Assembly (NCBI GenBank): GCA_025024175.1
Contig: QCXZ01000045.1
Location: 3,350,649 to 3,414,648, forward strand
Source of the DNA: Rhyzopertha dominica
Lineage: Eukaryota; Arthropoda; Insecta; Coleoptera; Bostrichidae
Length of the DNA: 64,000 nt
Direction of reading: 5' to 3'
Positions 12,501-23,480 of the stretch are shown in pieces. The position numbers were made by a program, and so were the translations under genes. Each line of letters opens with the position of its first letter. The first letter of the stretch is position 1. The notes below the pieces were generated by a model. The model saw only the letters and a program-made list of their open reading frames with translations. It was not told where the DNA came from and did not search any database.

Positions 12501-12866
12501 TGAATTACCGCCTATGTAGTTTGGTACTGGGCACTTGAATGGTCGAGAGAGCTTTTTAATAATCTCCTCCTAAAAGTGAATGCTACACAACCCTACTTAT
12601 ATACAAACAATAATAAGTTAATTACATGACTTAAAACCGCCCCTAAATCGATACCACCATTTACTTCTGAAAGAGGTTTACGATGTTTAGGTTCGTTGTC
12701 ATCTTCTGAATAATTGATTTCTCTAGAACGTTTAGGGCGACCACTACTTGTTACAGGAGTTGGAGTACTTGGTTTTTTACCTGCCTGACTGGGCGCTAAG
12801 CTTCGGCGCTAAAAACACACGAGATATGAAGTTTACCTTATGAACACTGTATAAATAGCTTACCAT
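588..12866 (-). CDS. RAD54: RAD54-like DNA repair and recombination translocase (okra orthologue), 10 exons, complete
   Basis: SWI2/SNF2-family ATPase that moves on dsDNA and helps RAD51 in homologous recombination in the nucleus. Coding exons, 5' to 3': 12866-12864 (ATG only), 12808-12626, 12569-12376, 12322-12253, 12198-11980, 7100-6716, 6351-5826, 1521-1260, 1181-897, 740-588. All junctions are GT-AG and the phases agree, giving 759 residues (human RAD54L has 747). The N-terminus MRRSLAPSQ matches the conserved RAD54 start, including the split after the ATG. Visible motifs: Walker A DEMGLGKT (about 174-181), DEGH (284-287), SGTPIQND (312-319), the helicase C-terminal lobe with [11 protein letters not shown], and motif [13 protein letters not shown] (about 593-603). 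A cysteine pair CTRC in the C-terminal domain is also conserved. The tail ends in an acidic stretch. Three ambiguous bases fall near 1336-1347, in the conserved FDPDWNP stretch. The two largest introns (1522-5825 and 7101-11979) are filled with transposons. Confidence 0.96.
2160..3000 (+). pseudogene. Decayed Tc/mariner-type DDE transposase relic
   Basis: Lies in a RAD54 intron, opposite strand to the gene. Short peptides in shifting frames are recognisable. Around 2635-2720 there is an [11 protein letters not shown] stretch followed by RWSLNVW, which matches the common insect transposase block HNYHYWATENP...RWSVNVW. Around 2820-2930 there is an IGRPADHR...FLWD stretch, which matches the family's IGRRGPI...SPD...FLWG end. 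Stops and frameshifts break it throughout. Family assignment is by motif memory only; termini were not found. Confidence 0.5.
3399..5470 (-). mobile_element. 5'-truncated non-LTR retrotransposon (jockey/CR1-like), reverse transcriptase relic
   Basis: In a RAD54 intron, same strand as the gene. Frames read from right to left: a pre-RT linker (5469-5074), RT N-terminal part with [12 protein letters not shown] (5155-4889), then [16 protein letters not shown] and the RT core [13 protein letters not shown] and YADDT (4730-4440), then the thumb/C-terminal region (4439-3729). Frameshifts separate the pieces and no endonuclease domain is present, so the copy is 5' truncated and dead. The 3' end is an ATT-type microsatellite tail near 3399-3420, a normal ending for this group. 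Confidence 0.85.
8493..8582 (-). ncRNA. Type I hammerhead ribozyme, core mutated (G12 to A)
   Basis: Minus strand: distal stem I GTGCTGTCTACAC pairs perfectly (13 bp) with GTGTAGACAGCAC. Proximal stem I AACTGCA pairs with TGCAGTT. The core CTGATGA is present, then stem II GCTGT-AATG-ACAGC, then AAAA where GAAA is required, then stem III ATA-GATC-TAT and the cleavage triplet ATC. The expected cleavage would fall between 8520 and 8519. Loss of the catalytic G12 should abolish or cripple activity. Confidence 0.8.
9111..9200 (+). ncRNA. Type I hammerhead ribozyme, core mutated (G12 to A)
   Basis: Same fold as the minus-strand copy at 8493-8582: 13 bp distal stem I, an asymmetric internal loop, a perfect 7 bp proximal stem I, core CTGATGA at 9139-9145, stem II with AATG loop, then AAAA in place of GAAA, and ATC before TGCAG at 9174. 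Because it shares the G12-to-A change with the inverted copy, the two probably derive from one mutated unit. Confidence 0.8.
9459..9548 (+). ncRNA. Type I hammerhead ribozyme, intact catalytic core
   Basis: All conserved elements of a hammerhead are present in order. Stem I distal GTGCTGTCTACAC pairs with GTGTAGACAGCAC (13 bp). An internal loop of 8 nt faces one of 7 nt, where tertiary contacts normally form. Proximal stem I AACTGTA pairs with TGCAGTT (one G-U). Then CTGATGA, stem II GCTGT-AATG-ACAGC, GAAA, stem III ATA-GATC-TAT (3 bp with a tetraloop), and the ATC cleavage triplet. Predicted cleavage is between 9521 and 9522. Seen directly from pairing; activity is inference. Confidence 0.88.
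9653..10472. mobile_element. hAT-type MITE (820 bp) with ATCGATG-rich ends
   Basis: Terminal inverted repeats TAGGGATGGGCA and TGCCCATCCCTA. Flanked by 8-base duplications TTTTGGAG (9645-9652) and ATTTGGAG (10473-10480), which differ by one base. The sister MITE at 60.7 kb has the single unoccupied site (CATTTGGCGTTATT), confirming insertion with an 8 bp duplication as in hAT transposons. Both ends are crowded with CATCGATG-type subterminal motifs (9681-9770 and 10330-10455), candidate transposase binding sites. No coding capacity seen. Confidence 0.88.
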
Positions 12867-13511
12867 TGTTTTACTTATTCTCACTGTTATAGTGAATGCT
12901 TACAAGACCTACCCTACATAAAGAAAATAATAATAAACACGATGCACTAATACTTTCAAACTTTCAACTGGATGTGACTGACAACTTGTCAATTTGCTGT
13001 TTTCCCGCGGTTCCAATGGCACCAACAGAGATTCGTTACCAACTGACGAGAAATTTCAACGAATGATCGTCGGTACGCATCTACAGAATTTACAGTATCT
13101 GTTGAAAAGGAAAATACAGCAGAAATATTTAATACAAATTATCAATATGAGTTTAACACACTAGCATTGTAGGAACAGCAGAGTAGCCTGCAATTTGTAG
13201 ATGAGTAGTCCACAACGGTACATTTAAACTAATTAGGATACATTAGAACTACTATTGTGGACTTGCAACTACCAATGACAGTTCCCTGTTAATAATCATT
13301 GTATATAATACATAAGCATTGCACCATAGTTTTCGTTATTACATTTTTAGAAGCAAATGTACACGTCAGACTTTAGGGATTTAACCCCGATGATTTAAAA
13401 ATGTTACAGCTCTTAACTTTCTTGTAAGTAAACACAAAATCAATTCACAATTAGCCTTACTTTGATTATAACCTATATCTTTACAGGACAACTCTGCTTT
13501 ATTCCGTAAAA
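12867..13511. promoter_or_regulatory. Shared upstream region of RAD54 and ALG11 (head to head)
   Basis: 645 bp separate the two start codons, which point away from each other. The 5' UTRs and promoters of both genes must lie here. I see a short GC-rich patch (TTTCCCGCGG near 13000) in otherwise AT-rich DNA but no convincing TATA box for either gene. Whether one bidirectional promoter drives both is inference. Confidence 0.5.
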
Positions 13512-16500
13512 ATGTTAATAAGCGCAGTGATATTCATAATAATTTTATGCGTACTTGGAGTCCCCGCTGCATTCTTGCTGCTACGATGGAAGTATGCATC
13601 ACAGAAAACTAAAACGGATGGTTCGAAATTGAAAGTCGGAATTTTTCATCCATACTGTAATGCGGGAGGTGGAGGTGAAAAAGTTTTGTGGGTGGCAGTC
13701 GAAGCATTGCAGAAAAAGTACCCACAGGCAGATTTTTATGTTTACACTGGTGATATAGAGGCTACACCCGATGAGATTTTGTCGAAAGTGTCAAAAACGT
13801 TGAATGTTAACGTTGATAAGAAAGTTAAGTTTGTTTACTTGAACAAGCGGAAATGGCTTGAACCACATATGTACCCTTACTTTACTCTGCTGGGACAAAN
13901 CCTGGGATCAATTTACCTTGGATTTGAAGCTTTAAATCAGTTGAATCCAGGTATTACACTTATCCGGATGAGATTTTCAATTTTTTTAGTAATGTTTTGT
14001 TTTTGTAGATATTTTTATTGAAACTACAGGATTTTCTTTCACTCTGCCACTTTTTAAGTATATCGGTGGATGTAAAACCGGTTGTTACGTACATTACCCA
14101 ACTATTACGTTGGAAATGCTTAGAAGAGTTTCAAATCGAACACATATTTATAATAATAGGAATATTATTGCTAGAAGCCCACTGTTAACAATGGGAAAGT
14201 TACTGTATTATAAATTTTTTGCTTGGGTAAGTAACTATTATTCTAAGAATACACCGGTACATTGACTTCGACTTTTGGATATCAAAAATTGCCGCAGTAA
14301 TATAGAGTTACATTCTGGTATTATATGTTATGTTAGTATGAGCCTGTAATACTTCCATGCAGCATTATTTCTCCTATTAGGAACCAACCTTCTAAACCTG
14401 GAGTCTCCAAACTTTCTCAGCAGAAAACTACTCCACTAAATCCTAAGGGCCAAGCACAAGCGCATCATAGCTACATACCAAAGTCTTGAATTAGAGGCAA
14501 ATTTCAATTTCATTACATGTTAACTTTCCAATTATGCATTAAAATGCTGTGCTGTCTGCACCGCAACCAACTGCAGGTCACTTTCTTTAGGAAGTTAGTA
14601 CCCGTTATGGCAGCTACGTGGCTTTGCCATTATGTCAATGTAATGCTGACAGATGGCATTGCCATCTAAATCCTTATTTCCAATTATACGTTTATTATGG
14701 AATGTAAGTGTCAATTAGGCTTTTTAGAACACGTGACTTTCGGAGCGACTGCCAGGGGCCACATGTCAAAACGATGCAGCTTCTAGCGCGCTGTCATAGA
14801 AACCCCATTACTTAATGCCAACGTCAGTCACTAGAGCTGGGACATTCGATTCAATTCAAATCGTTCAATCAATCGCGTAGATTCGGATCATTAAAGTCGT
14901 TCAAGAATCATTACTGAGAATGAGTTACTGAGTTGTTAATCCTGCTTAAAGACAGCTAACAGGTGCAATATGTGTCCCGTAATAGTAGCCAGCCAGTCAA
15001 CCGTCAACCATGACCGACGCACGAACGAAGGTGATTCATTAGCTGCGAGCCGAATCAAAAGAATCAAGGCATGAGTCATTCAATTTGAACGACTTGGTCA
15101 TGAACTACCCAACTCTATCACCCACGCGTCCGTTTTCAGGGTTTCGCAGGCGCGTCCCATGCGTGCGCTTTTTGCCCCCTGGACGCCATATTGGATGACG
15201 TAATCTTAAAAAGCCTAATAGATGCACATTGAGAAAAAAATCATGTTATCCAAATGCATCACTGAACTATGCTAGGACGCAAGGAGAAAAAGATCATGAC
15301 ACCTAACTGGTTTTTTATATTTCATAGCATTTCTNTATCTTGTAATAAGCATAACGAAAACATTCCACCTGTCTACTCTGTGCTGCTATCATTTGTATGT
15401 GGTGATATTATCTTTGCAGGATTTAGATTTTATTTTCCTTTTGTTCTTTGCTATTAAATAAATGTGAAAAAAAAATTTTTCAACAAAAATTTATTAGTTT
15501 TAATCACGGTAGTAGATAGAGAGGTATATGCACGACCGTATGGTAAGTGTATGCAAGTGCGGCCCAGATTCGTAGTCAGTGTGGGAGAGAGAGGTCTAGT
15601 AAGAGATGCAATATAGTGGTAAAAGCGTTCGCCAGTGGCATACATAACCCTACATTCGGTGTATTATTTGTGTGAAGTTTTTTCAAGTAACAAAAATGTG
15701 AAAATATTGTGTGGTGCCGAACTGTAACAGTAATTCTTCCGATAGAGCTTTATATGCAAAAAAATTAAATCGTTGAAATGCTCCACATGTAGAGATCATT
15801 TTTACTGGATAAATGTGTCTGATACAGCTGGTCCTTCATCTACACTTACTATTTTAAAATCGAGAAGATGGCTAAATTATCCAAATCAGATCAATTCACA
15901 GTTAAAAGAAAAAAATATTTTAACCAAACATATTCACAGTGTTGTTTTTGACAATGTAGTGGATGAATTGTTTTCAAGCACATATTCTATTTCGTTTCCT
16001 TGTAAAGAACACGAAGCAGAAATACTTTCAAAATTTTGTTTATTGTTATATTATAATGAGAATTATATAGTACTATAAGCACAATGACAGAGATACTGAT
16101 AAATCAAATGCAACAAAGAGGAAGGAATCTAAGTTCAAAGTTTTTTTTTTAATTTTTAGATCTCCTTGTATGTGTATTTTTAATAAACGTCGACTGCAGA
16201 AGCACCACTTTTTATTTCCTAACACTCTTATTTAATATACTTCTGAAGTTTATTGTGAAATAAGTATTACCCTCATAAATATAAGAAATATATAGAATAG
16301 TCGTATTTCTGTACTTAATTTTACTGAAACATCCAACGGATGGAAAGTATTGTATCATGAAAGAAATCGCTTTAAAATGCTTGAAAACACCCAAAAACAA
16401 AATTTGAGCAAAAATTTCATGTTTGTATGTCTGTCTGTGTGCGGACGTGGTAACTTTTTTGAGTCACAGCGCCCTTGAACAATTTAAGGGTTTTCTACGG

Positions 16501-19500
16501 CTCGCTAACCTAAGTTTAAAATTCAAACAGACTTAGTCATTAGCATTAACTAAATAAAACACACAAAATACACCACAAAAATAATATAGACATACGAAAA
16601 CTGCATTATACAACATTTATTTTCGACCTATACTTGCTCTTTATAAACACAATCGTCGGAAATCCATCTTCGCTTAAAAGAGTACATCTTTTGCCGAAAT
16701 CCAAAATTCGGTCATTTTGTTTTGAAAGTGTTGTCACAAGATAACTCAACTCAAAATCAAGTGGAGCATCGGTATAGAAAGGATTTTCAATCCATGCAAG
16801 CTTATCGATATTCTCATTTTTAGGGTATTTCTCAACTAGTTGTTAAGATGTACCAAACATATAATATGCGTTGAAAATAAACAATGCCAAAGGAATAAAA
16901 TATTTTTATTAAAAACACCATAAACATAACTAATGATAACTNGAAATATTTTTCTGCTAAGAAAGAAAATTTATGTTGAAAGAAACAAAAGCACCAAGTC
17001 ATATCTGACTTTGAAATTATAAAGATTGTGGATTGGTTGGTAGCCTGAGTCACTCTACTCAGAAGTTCCAATTCTAAAACACTACAAGAAAATTGTCAGG
17101 TCCAGCATGTTAACGAATTCTAATCGCCTGTATTTTGTCCCTGTGTTGCTTACGAGGACTTTCAAGTTTTAGAAATAACCTAAATTGTCGACTTGCTACT
17201 TAGGTTAATTTACATACATATTGGCAATAAATTTAAAAGATAGCCGAATCATGCAACTCTGTTCTTGAAACTACAAAACAACCAAACTAAAACTAGACTA
17301 TATTCTAAAACTTTTATATAGTCATCTAGTTGAGGCTGGCAGGCTGGTAAATGACTAAAGAAGCTTATTTATTTTAATTCTGGAGTAATATAATCTCTAT
17401 TCCCTAGAGACTTGTATTAGTTGAATTGAAAACAGGGGTAAATTTAGGAATTTTTGCAATTGGGTATTTGCCATATATTTATATTTTATTAAATTTCATA
17501 TTAATAGGTAGCATCTAATCCACAAAACAGCTGTGACAGCTTATAAATTCGAAAAAATGGATCGTAAGTTGTATTTTTAATATTAAAAATGTGAATATTT
17601 AAAGGGACCGCCAAAACGCGAACATATTGGCTGTGACGTCAGGTGTCTTGTAAATGGCCGCTTGTTTCCATCTGGGGTCAGCGTGTCACACGTCAGCCTC
17701 AGCCCGTCAATTTATCAGTTTATTGTTTGCGTTCATTTTGTGACAAGCAAATTAAAATACGCCAAGAAAAAGTTAAATACTTATGAGTTATGATTTCTGA
17801 AGGCATGTTCATTGTTATGGAATTTGTGTACAGCGACGAGCGGTTCAACGCAGCGGAGATGAGGAACGTAAAAGCAACTGCATAAGTGAACTTTTTATCA
17901 AATTAACGTACCATTGATAATTTGATCANAATGGGTTGTTGGAAACATACTATTTGTAAACATAAAAATGTAAGAATCAAAAATGTACCCTAAACTTGAC
18001 ATTTATTTTAGAGGTCAGAATAAATATGACTTGCCATTTATTTTCGGGGCACTTGCGGCTTGCTTCCGGTCTGGCTAACAGTCGAATATATGGTGAACAA
18101 CGTCGTTCTTTATTATAACATTTCCCTCTATCAACTTAAAACGCGTATAATTTTTCATACCTCGTTCAGGCTATAACAAAATGGAAACTGAACGGTAAAC
18201 ACTTATAACCCCAAAAAAAAAATAACAAAACTTATAGTAGGAATTAAGATGATCTTCACAACAGAAAAACAAACTTTGCAATTTCGGCATATCACGTGTA
18301 GGGGCCTTAAACAACTTTTTCATACGTTGATAATCTCGAGGATCGGTTACAAAAATTTTGTTAGCTGTACTGACTGAAGTACTTTTATAACAATGTACAA
18401 AACAACACTTGTTTTGTTTTCCATACATAATAGATGCTAGTAAAACTATATAAATCATTTTTTGGTGCGACCTGTTACACCGTCCTTTCAATAAACACAC
18501 ACAAAAGCTTTTCCAATACAAGACTGATACTACACCATTCAACAGCACGCTTCTCGGTAATGTTCACATGACACTTGACGTCACGAGTTGAATAACCTTG
18601 GATAGAAGCATTTTGGTGGTGAGTCCTAAGATTCGAATTTCAGACCTGAAATTTTCTACCTACAAATATTTTTTTGTTTTTTTTAACGTGGGGCGTATGA
18701 TATATATGCACTTCAAGATTCATTTTACGTATTTTTCAAAAAAAGTGAAAATTCCCAATTTTGCGGTGCTTTTGGACAACCTGGCTGCCCAGGGAGCCGC
18801 GGCTCGTAGTTTGGGAACCACTGCTCTAGACAGTAAGTTTATTATGAATGTTTTACAAGTATAAAGCAGCTTTAATTTAAAATCATTGACTATTAGTACA
18901 AAATTATTTAAATTTCTGTATTATTTTATTAGTGATAAGAAAAAAGTGCTTTTGATATACTTAAATTATCATTGAACTTTACACATAGGTTTGAAAAGTC
19001 TGAAAATGTCGATACTTACAAGGTGTTGCAATTTTTTATTTATTTATAATAGTTTAAGGTTTACTCTAAAATTAGTAAGTATAGGGAAGAAGGCATAGTA
19101 AGATCATGAAATTATCTATCTTAAAAGAAAGCTTATAAACACTTTAGATATTGACTTCGGAAAATGATATGAGTTCAATTATATAACTGCAATAAAAATT
19201 TTATATGGTTTTTTGACCCTAAATGTTAATGTGTATTACACAAAAATATGTTTTTTTTTCGAGCATTTTAGTACACCTTTATTGAAGTCACTAGCATAAT
19301 TTACCTCTCTTCATTTCAGTTATATTTCTTGGTTGGTCAGTGTTCGGACACATCCCTAGTCAATTCAACATTCACCCTAGAACACTTGAACAACATCTGG
19401 AACAAGCCTCTTCATCGAGTGTACCCACCATGCGACGTGGATCATTTGAAAGCCATCCCCAGAGATTCCAAAAAGCCAGATAAAATAAGAATCCTTTCTT

Positions 19501-20063
19501 TGGCCCAATTCAGGCCAGAGAAGGACCATCCTTTGCAACTACAAGCGCTATATGAACTCAGGGAAATAGTCCCTGAAGAGGTGTTCAGTAACATATCTTT
19601 GGTCTTGTGTGGAAGCTGCAGAAATGCTGATGATGGTAACAGAGTGAAAGACTTGCGGGACCTCAGCAAACATTTAAGCCTTGAGAATAATGTCGAGTTT
19701 AAGGTTAATTTAACTTATCAGGAGCTGTTGAAGGAACTCGAAAACGCTTATATTGGGATACATACGATGCTTGATGAACATTTTGGTATTGGTGTGGTAG
19801 AATTAATGGCTGCTGGACTTCTAACTGTAGCTCACAAGTCTGGTGGACCACTGTTGGACATTATTGAAACTTCAGAGGCTTCTCGATTGGGTTTTTTGGC
19901 AGTGACTGCCGAAGAATATGCACACACTATTAAGTTTATCCTGTACATGAGTGAAGAAGAATCTGCGGAAATCAGAGAGAAAGCCAAAGCTTCTGTGGAG
20001 AGGTTTTCGAGAAAGAAGTTCCAAGAGGAATTTTTGCGAGCAATACAACCATTATTTAAATAA
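13512..20063 (+). CDS. ALG11: ALG11-like GDP-Man:Man3GlcNAc2-PP-dolichol alpha-1,2-mannosyltransferase, 3 exons, complete
   Basis: Adds the fourth and fifth mannose residues to the dolichol-linked N-glycan precursor on the cytosolic face of the ER. Coding exons: 13512-13950, 14009-14226, 19320-20063, with phases 1 and 0 agreeing; 466 residues (human 492). Residues 3-25 form an N-terminal membrane anchor. The GT-B donor-site loop HPYCNAGGGGEKVLW is at about 46-60; exon 2 carries TLPLFKYIGGC and YVHYPT; FRPEKDHPLQ is at 283-292. The E-x7-E motif of family GT4 (EHFGIGVVE) is at 372-380, and the stop follows LFK as in other family members. The ATG is preceded by the MLISAVIF hydrophobic start and no better upstream start is visible. 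One ambiguous base at 13900 hides one residue. Intron 2 (5.1 kb) carries several transposon relics. Confidence 0.95.
14533..14690. repeat. Retrozyme-like unit fragment in ALG11 intron 2
   Basis: Resembles the 8.3-9.6 kb array: it has the start of the hammerhead arm (GCTGTGCTGTCTGCACC, CAACCAACTGCAG), then jumps to the TCACTT..TAGGAAGT segment and the TGCTGACAGATGGCATTGCC box. The ribozyme core is deleted, so this is a dead dispersed copy. Confidence 0.7.
14715..15218. mobile_element. Short inverted-repeat element TTAGGCTTTTTA, split by a hAT MITE
   Basis: Ends TTAGGCTTTTTAGAAC and CTTAAAAAGCCTAA are inverted. The interior includes a GC-richer stretch with GACGCGCC-like words (15140-15185). 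It contains the hAT MITE at 14832-15117. No coding capacity. Confidence 0.6.
14832..15117. mobile_element. hAT-type MITE (286 bp)
   Basis: Terminal inverted repeats TAGAGCTGGG and CCCAACTCTA; flanking octamers TCAGTCAC and TCACCCAC match at 6 of 8 positions, consistent with a decayed hAT duplication. Internal ATTCGATTC / GAATCAAAAGAATC words make it semi-palindromic. Confidence 0.65.
15685..16078 (+). pseudogene. P-like (THAP) transposase, internally deleted relic
   Basis: Around 15698-15770 a frame reads KYCVVPNCNSNSSD, the start of a THAP C2CH zinc finger, and then hits a stop. From 15776 an open frame contains a CSTCRDHF stretch (the C-x2-H half of a THAP finger may be here) and ends with CKEHEAEILSKFCLLLYYNE, which resembles the C-terminus of P-superfamily transposases. 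The catalytic middle is missing. Likely an internal-deletion derivative; element ends were not found. Confidence 0.5.
16340..16515. repeat. Fragment of the 36.1-37.9 kb foldback element
   Basis: Shares the words ACGGATGGAAAGTATTGTAT and CCCAAAAACAAAATTTGAGC with the foldback element at 36.1-37.9 kb and its partial copy at 46.0-47.0 kb. No coding capacity. Confidence 0.55.
16516..17456. other. ALG11 intron 2, nothing recognised
   Basis: AT-rich intronic sequence with no exon, repeat termini or RNA gene that I can recognise. Confidence 0.4.
17457..18761. mobile_element. THAP-encoding DNA transposon, copy 1
   Basis: Begins CAATTGGGTATTTGCC and ends near AATTCCCAATT; the inverted twin at 30612-31894 has the same ends in better condition (CAATTGGGTATT both sides) and matches along its whole length. 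On the minus strand at 18548-18171 a 125-codon frame holds a THAP-like finger: CFVHC, a KIFVTDPRDYQRMKKLF segment, and CCEDHL (C-x2-H). Only this DNA-binding part is seen, so both copies look like non-autonomous deletion derivatives of a P-like or other THAP-type element. Confidence 0.75.
18770..18832. repeat. hAT-like terminal fragment
   Basis: Reads (minus strand) TAGAGCAGTGGTTCCCAAACT followed by GC-rich sequence, the common end of hAT-type elements. The other end was not found. Confidence 0.35.
18833..19319. other. End of ALG11 intron 2, nothing recognised
   Basis: AT-rich intronic sequence ending in the acceptor CATTTCAG before ALG11 exon 3. Confidence 0.5.
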
Positions 20064-20654
20064 GAATTTTACACGAAATGTTGTGATGACTGATTTTTAC
20101 TTTTGATGTGCGTGATTATAATTTAATTTTAAATAATATATTGAATTAAGTGTAGAAGCCACATGATGTATAAATATTTTAATATATGATGTGTGATCAC
20201 CAAAGTCAGCACTTATCATTGAAATAAGTACTTATCATAACATAGCTCTTCAGACGTCCTTACACATGCTGTGACAAAAAAGATTGGTTCTGATTTATGC
20301 ATATGTTGAACATGCTGCTTGACTCGTAGAATCTACTTAATTTTTAACAATACCACAGTTGTCAGTGAATNGTACTTTAGATCTAAAACAGCTTGTATAA
20401 ATGTTATCTTTTTTGCTTTCTTTTTTCATGCAGATTTGGATGAATTGCCCAAAACAACGCTACAAAAGTTGACATTAATAGACAAATTGTACTATTTGAC
20501 CCTGGTTGATATAATACCACAAAAAGTTATATATTTGTATTACTTAATATAAATATTTACTTAAAATCTCATAAAATTTTATTGTAGTTGGTGGCAAGAA
20601 GGACGAAAACAGAGTGTAACATATTTTTCCTACATTTATGGAATTTAATTTTTA
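20064..20654. other. ALG11 3' UTR and downstream flank
   Basis: AT-rich sequence after the ALG11 stop, ending before the LINE tail at 20655. Several near-AATAAA words occur but no clear polyadenylation site can be chosen. Confidence 0.4.
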
Positions 20655-22390
20655 TTATTTAATAATAATAATATATTTATTCATTTGTACCATGTACATG
20701 GTGTAGAATAAGTAAAAAAAATAACAATAATCAATACATTAAAAATACAATTCTTTAACATCATATAGAACAATGTCCTGAAGATGTCTTCTTAGATTGC
20801 GTCGAAAAGCCAGCTTCGTTAAGTTTCTGAATGAATTCAGTAGTATATTAAACATTTTACTGCACCTCAATGTTTCGATGAAATGTAGTAGCTGCTGCCA
20901 AAGGAATTCTAAGATTAACATATCCATGAGTATTGTAACCGTGATCGAGATCATGTTTGGAAAGAACTTGAGTGTAATTGTCCCGAACAAAACACAGCGA
21001 CTCATACACATAAATTGCGGGAAGGGTAAGTATCCTGTTGTCTTTAAAAATATCCTTACACGAATCAGTTCTTTTCAGGTGGAACTCTAAATATCCTCAA
21101 TGCTTCAGTAGAGTTTCCCCAAAAGATTATTCCATAGCGCATTACGGAATTAACATATGCATAGTACGCAGTCAATGCAATCTGGTGGTTCACAGAGTTG
21201 GAAATAATGCGAAGTGCATAGACAAAAGAGCTCAGTTTTGAAGCCAATTTTAATACATGTGGTTTCCAGGACAACCGAGAATCCAGAATTACTCCAAGAA
21301 ACTTTGTACTGACGCTCAATGTTAGTGTATCGTTGCCATAATTTACTACTAGATTTCCATGATGTCTAAAGCCAAATTCCATTAGTTGGGTTTTATTCAC
21401 ATTTGTTTAAGGTTGTTGCGGGAAAACCATTCTTCTGACTCTTTTAAACATTTTGTGATTTCCTTATCTAGTTTCTCTGTTGTTGTTGATCTTATTATAA
21501 TTGAAGTGTCATCTGCATATAGTCCTAGCATGTGCGAAAAACTACCTGGTACGTCATTGATGTATAGCAGAAAGAGTAGAGGGCCAAGGATTGTTCCTTG
21601 TGGAACTCCTCTCTTGACGATTTCCCATTCTGAAGTAAATTGTTTGCCTTCTGATTCAGCCATCACACATTGCCTACTGTTATAAAGGTATGATTGTAAA
21701 ATTTTCAATATTCGTCCACAAAAACCCATGCGATCCAGCTTCTGTATCAAAAGTTGATAGTCAACGCTATCGAAGGCTCTAGATAAATCTATAAATAGTG
21801 CTGCAACTCTATCCTTGCTATTTAAAGCATCCAGTATCTCGCAAACAGCCATGTAGATGGCACGAATTGTGGATCTGCCCTGTACATATGTAGGCATTTT
21901 GAAATGTTGTAAATATGTTCAATTTTTCTATAAAGCTGATCATACGAAAAAGTATAACCTTTTCAAATATTTTTTCATTTGTTAAAACAAGTGCAATCAG
22001 CCTGTAATTAGAGATATCATCTCTTGAACCTTTCTTATAGACTGGTTTAATTATTGACAAATTCAACACATCAGGGATGACATCAGTTGTATGTCTTTTC
22101 TAGAGATTATGTTTTCACACTGGTTCACAAAAAAGATGTTGATGTCATTAACTGTATCATATCAACAGTTTTATCATGAGCTTTCGCAATTTCACTTATA
22201 TTCACTTGAGAAGCAGTCTTTTGACCTGTCACCTGTTTGACTAGATTCCAGGTTGCTATCACTTTGTTACCTGAATTTGAGATATACAGCACATTCATTT
22301 GTATTTTCGTTAGCCTTATAAGTTCTTTTAGTTGTTTACAATATTTCCTGTAGGTTTCTTTTGAGCAGCGACCATTAGGTGAGCAAAAAG
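20655..22390 (-). mobile_element. 5'-truncated non-LTR retrotransposon (jockey/CR1-like) with broken RT
   Basis: Minus strand. An RT N-terminal block VYKKGSRDDISNYRLIAL lies at 22069-21818. The RT core runs 21897-21397 with LFIDLSRAFDSVDY, KRGVPQGTILGPLLFLLYI and YADDT; the thumb and C-terminal region runs 21400-21065 with STKFLGVILD. The frames overlap but are shifted relative to each other, so the gene is broken. The 3' tail is an ATT-type repeat at about 20655-20680. A different family from the LINE at 3.4-5.5 kb. Confidence 0.85.
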
Positions 22391-22599
22391 CAGTGCTTAT
22401 GAGAGTGGGATAACAGTTTACACAATGTGTGCATAAAAATTCAATAAATCACATTTAATACTAACAGACAGAAGTTCACTTATAACACTCTTTAATTCTT
22501 TGTTCTACATCTAACATGTTGTTAAATGCATTTTAATGGTAGTAACAATCACACTAGACAAAGAATCCCACACATCCACAACTCTTTCTTTGCTGTTTT

Positions 22600-23480
22600 T
22601 ATTTTAGAATGCTCTTTAAGATTATTATTTTTGTAGATTAGAAAATTGAGTCATAATAGTTCAAGTCAACGATCTTGCAAAGCTGACAGATCAAAATATA
22701 TAAGGAATAATCATAAGCTTTGTTTCTCATTGATCCTGGAAGCTCAGTAAAACACCTCTGCACCTTTTCTACCAGCTCAATATCTCTTTGAAATTGATCC
22801 AACATAAATTTTATATAGGTACCTATTTGAGAAAATTATCTCTTCTATGCTATTTGTATGAGATAAAGCAATTGCACTTTTTCATGATTTTGCTAATGTG
22901 CGAGTCCCTCTTTTGATTGTTCCTCACCATAATTCGAATATCCATTTGCTCTTCAGTTCCTTTACAACTGCACTATCAATTACTTATGTATCTTGGGGAT
23001 TCTTCAAGCCAATATGAAGTACAATACATTTGTACATGTTTAATGTTAGAAGCCAGTCACTTGACCACTCCTACACACAGTTGAGATCATTGTGAATAAG
23101 TTGAACTCTACTGCATGGCAGGTCACTAGTATTCAAAAGAAACAGCAGTTAGCCAATCACTATTCCCTGGGGTACCCCATTTAACACTGTTCAAGTTTCA
23201 TTATCGATCGAACGTTGAATTGGCATAGGCAAATGCATTCAAAATTTTACAGCATATTTATATTCGCCCAACTCCGAGGAAGGAAAACATGTTAATACAT
23301 AAGATTGACTTTACCGGTTACGAAGAATTCCATCAAATCTTTTAAAACTAAGTATTATCTTCTTCATAATTTTAAAGTACACAGGCATGAGACTATTATT
23401 TAGTCTGTAGTTTGCTGGATTATTATTATGCCCTCCTTCTTTAAGTACGGGATGACTATGCTTTCTTTCATTTTTGAGCG
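22600..23480 (-). mobile_element. Second LINE reverse-transcriptase relic
   Basis: Minus strand, heavily decayed. Around 23160-23190 a GVPRE-like block is followed by a decayed C-terminal region with EWSSDWLLTLN (about 23070) and, near 22745, VEKVQRCFTELPGSM, which resembles the RT C-terminal block IEKVQRRFTKLLPG. Probably a separate element from the LINE immediately to its left. Confidence 0.6.

Noticed and set aside
18171..18548. THAP-like frame as a host gene exon
   Set aside because: It has an inverted copy at 30.6-31.9 kb with matching terminal repeats, so it is transposon-borne.
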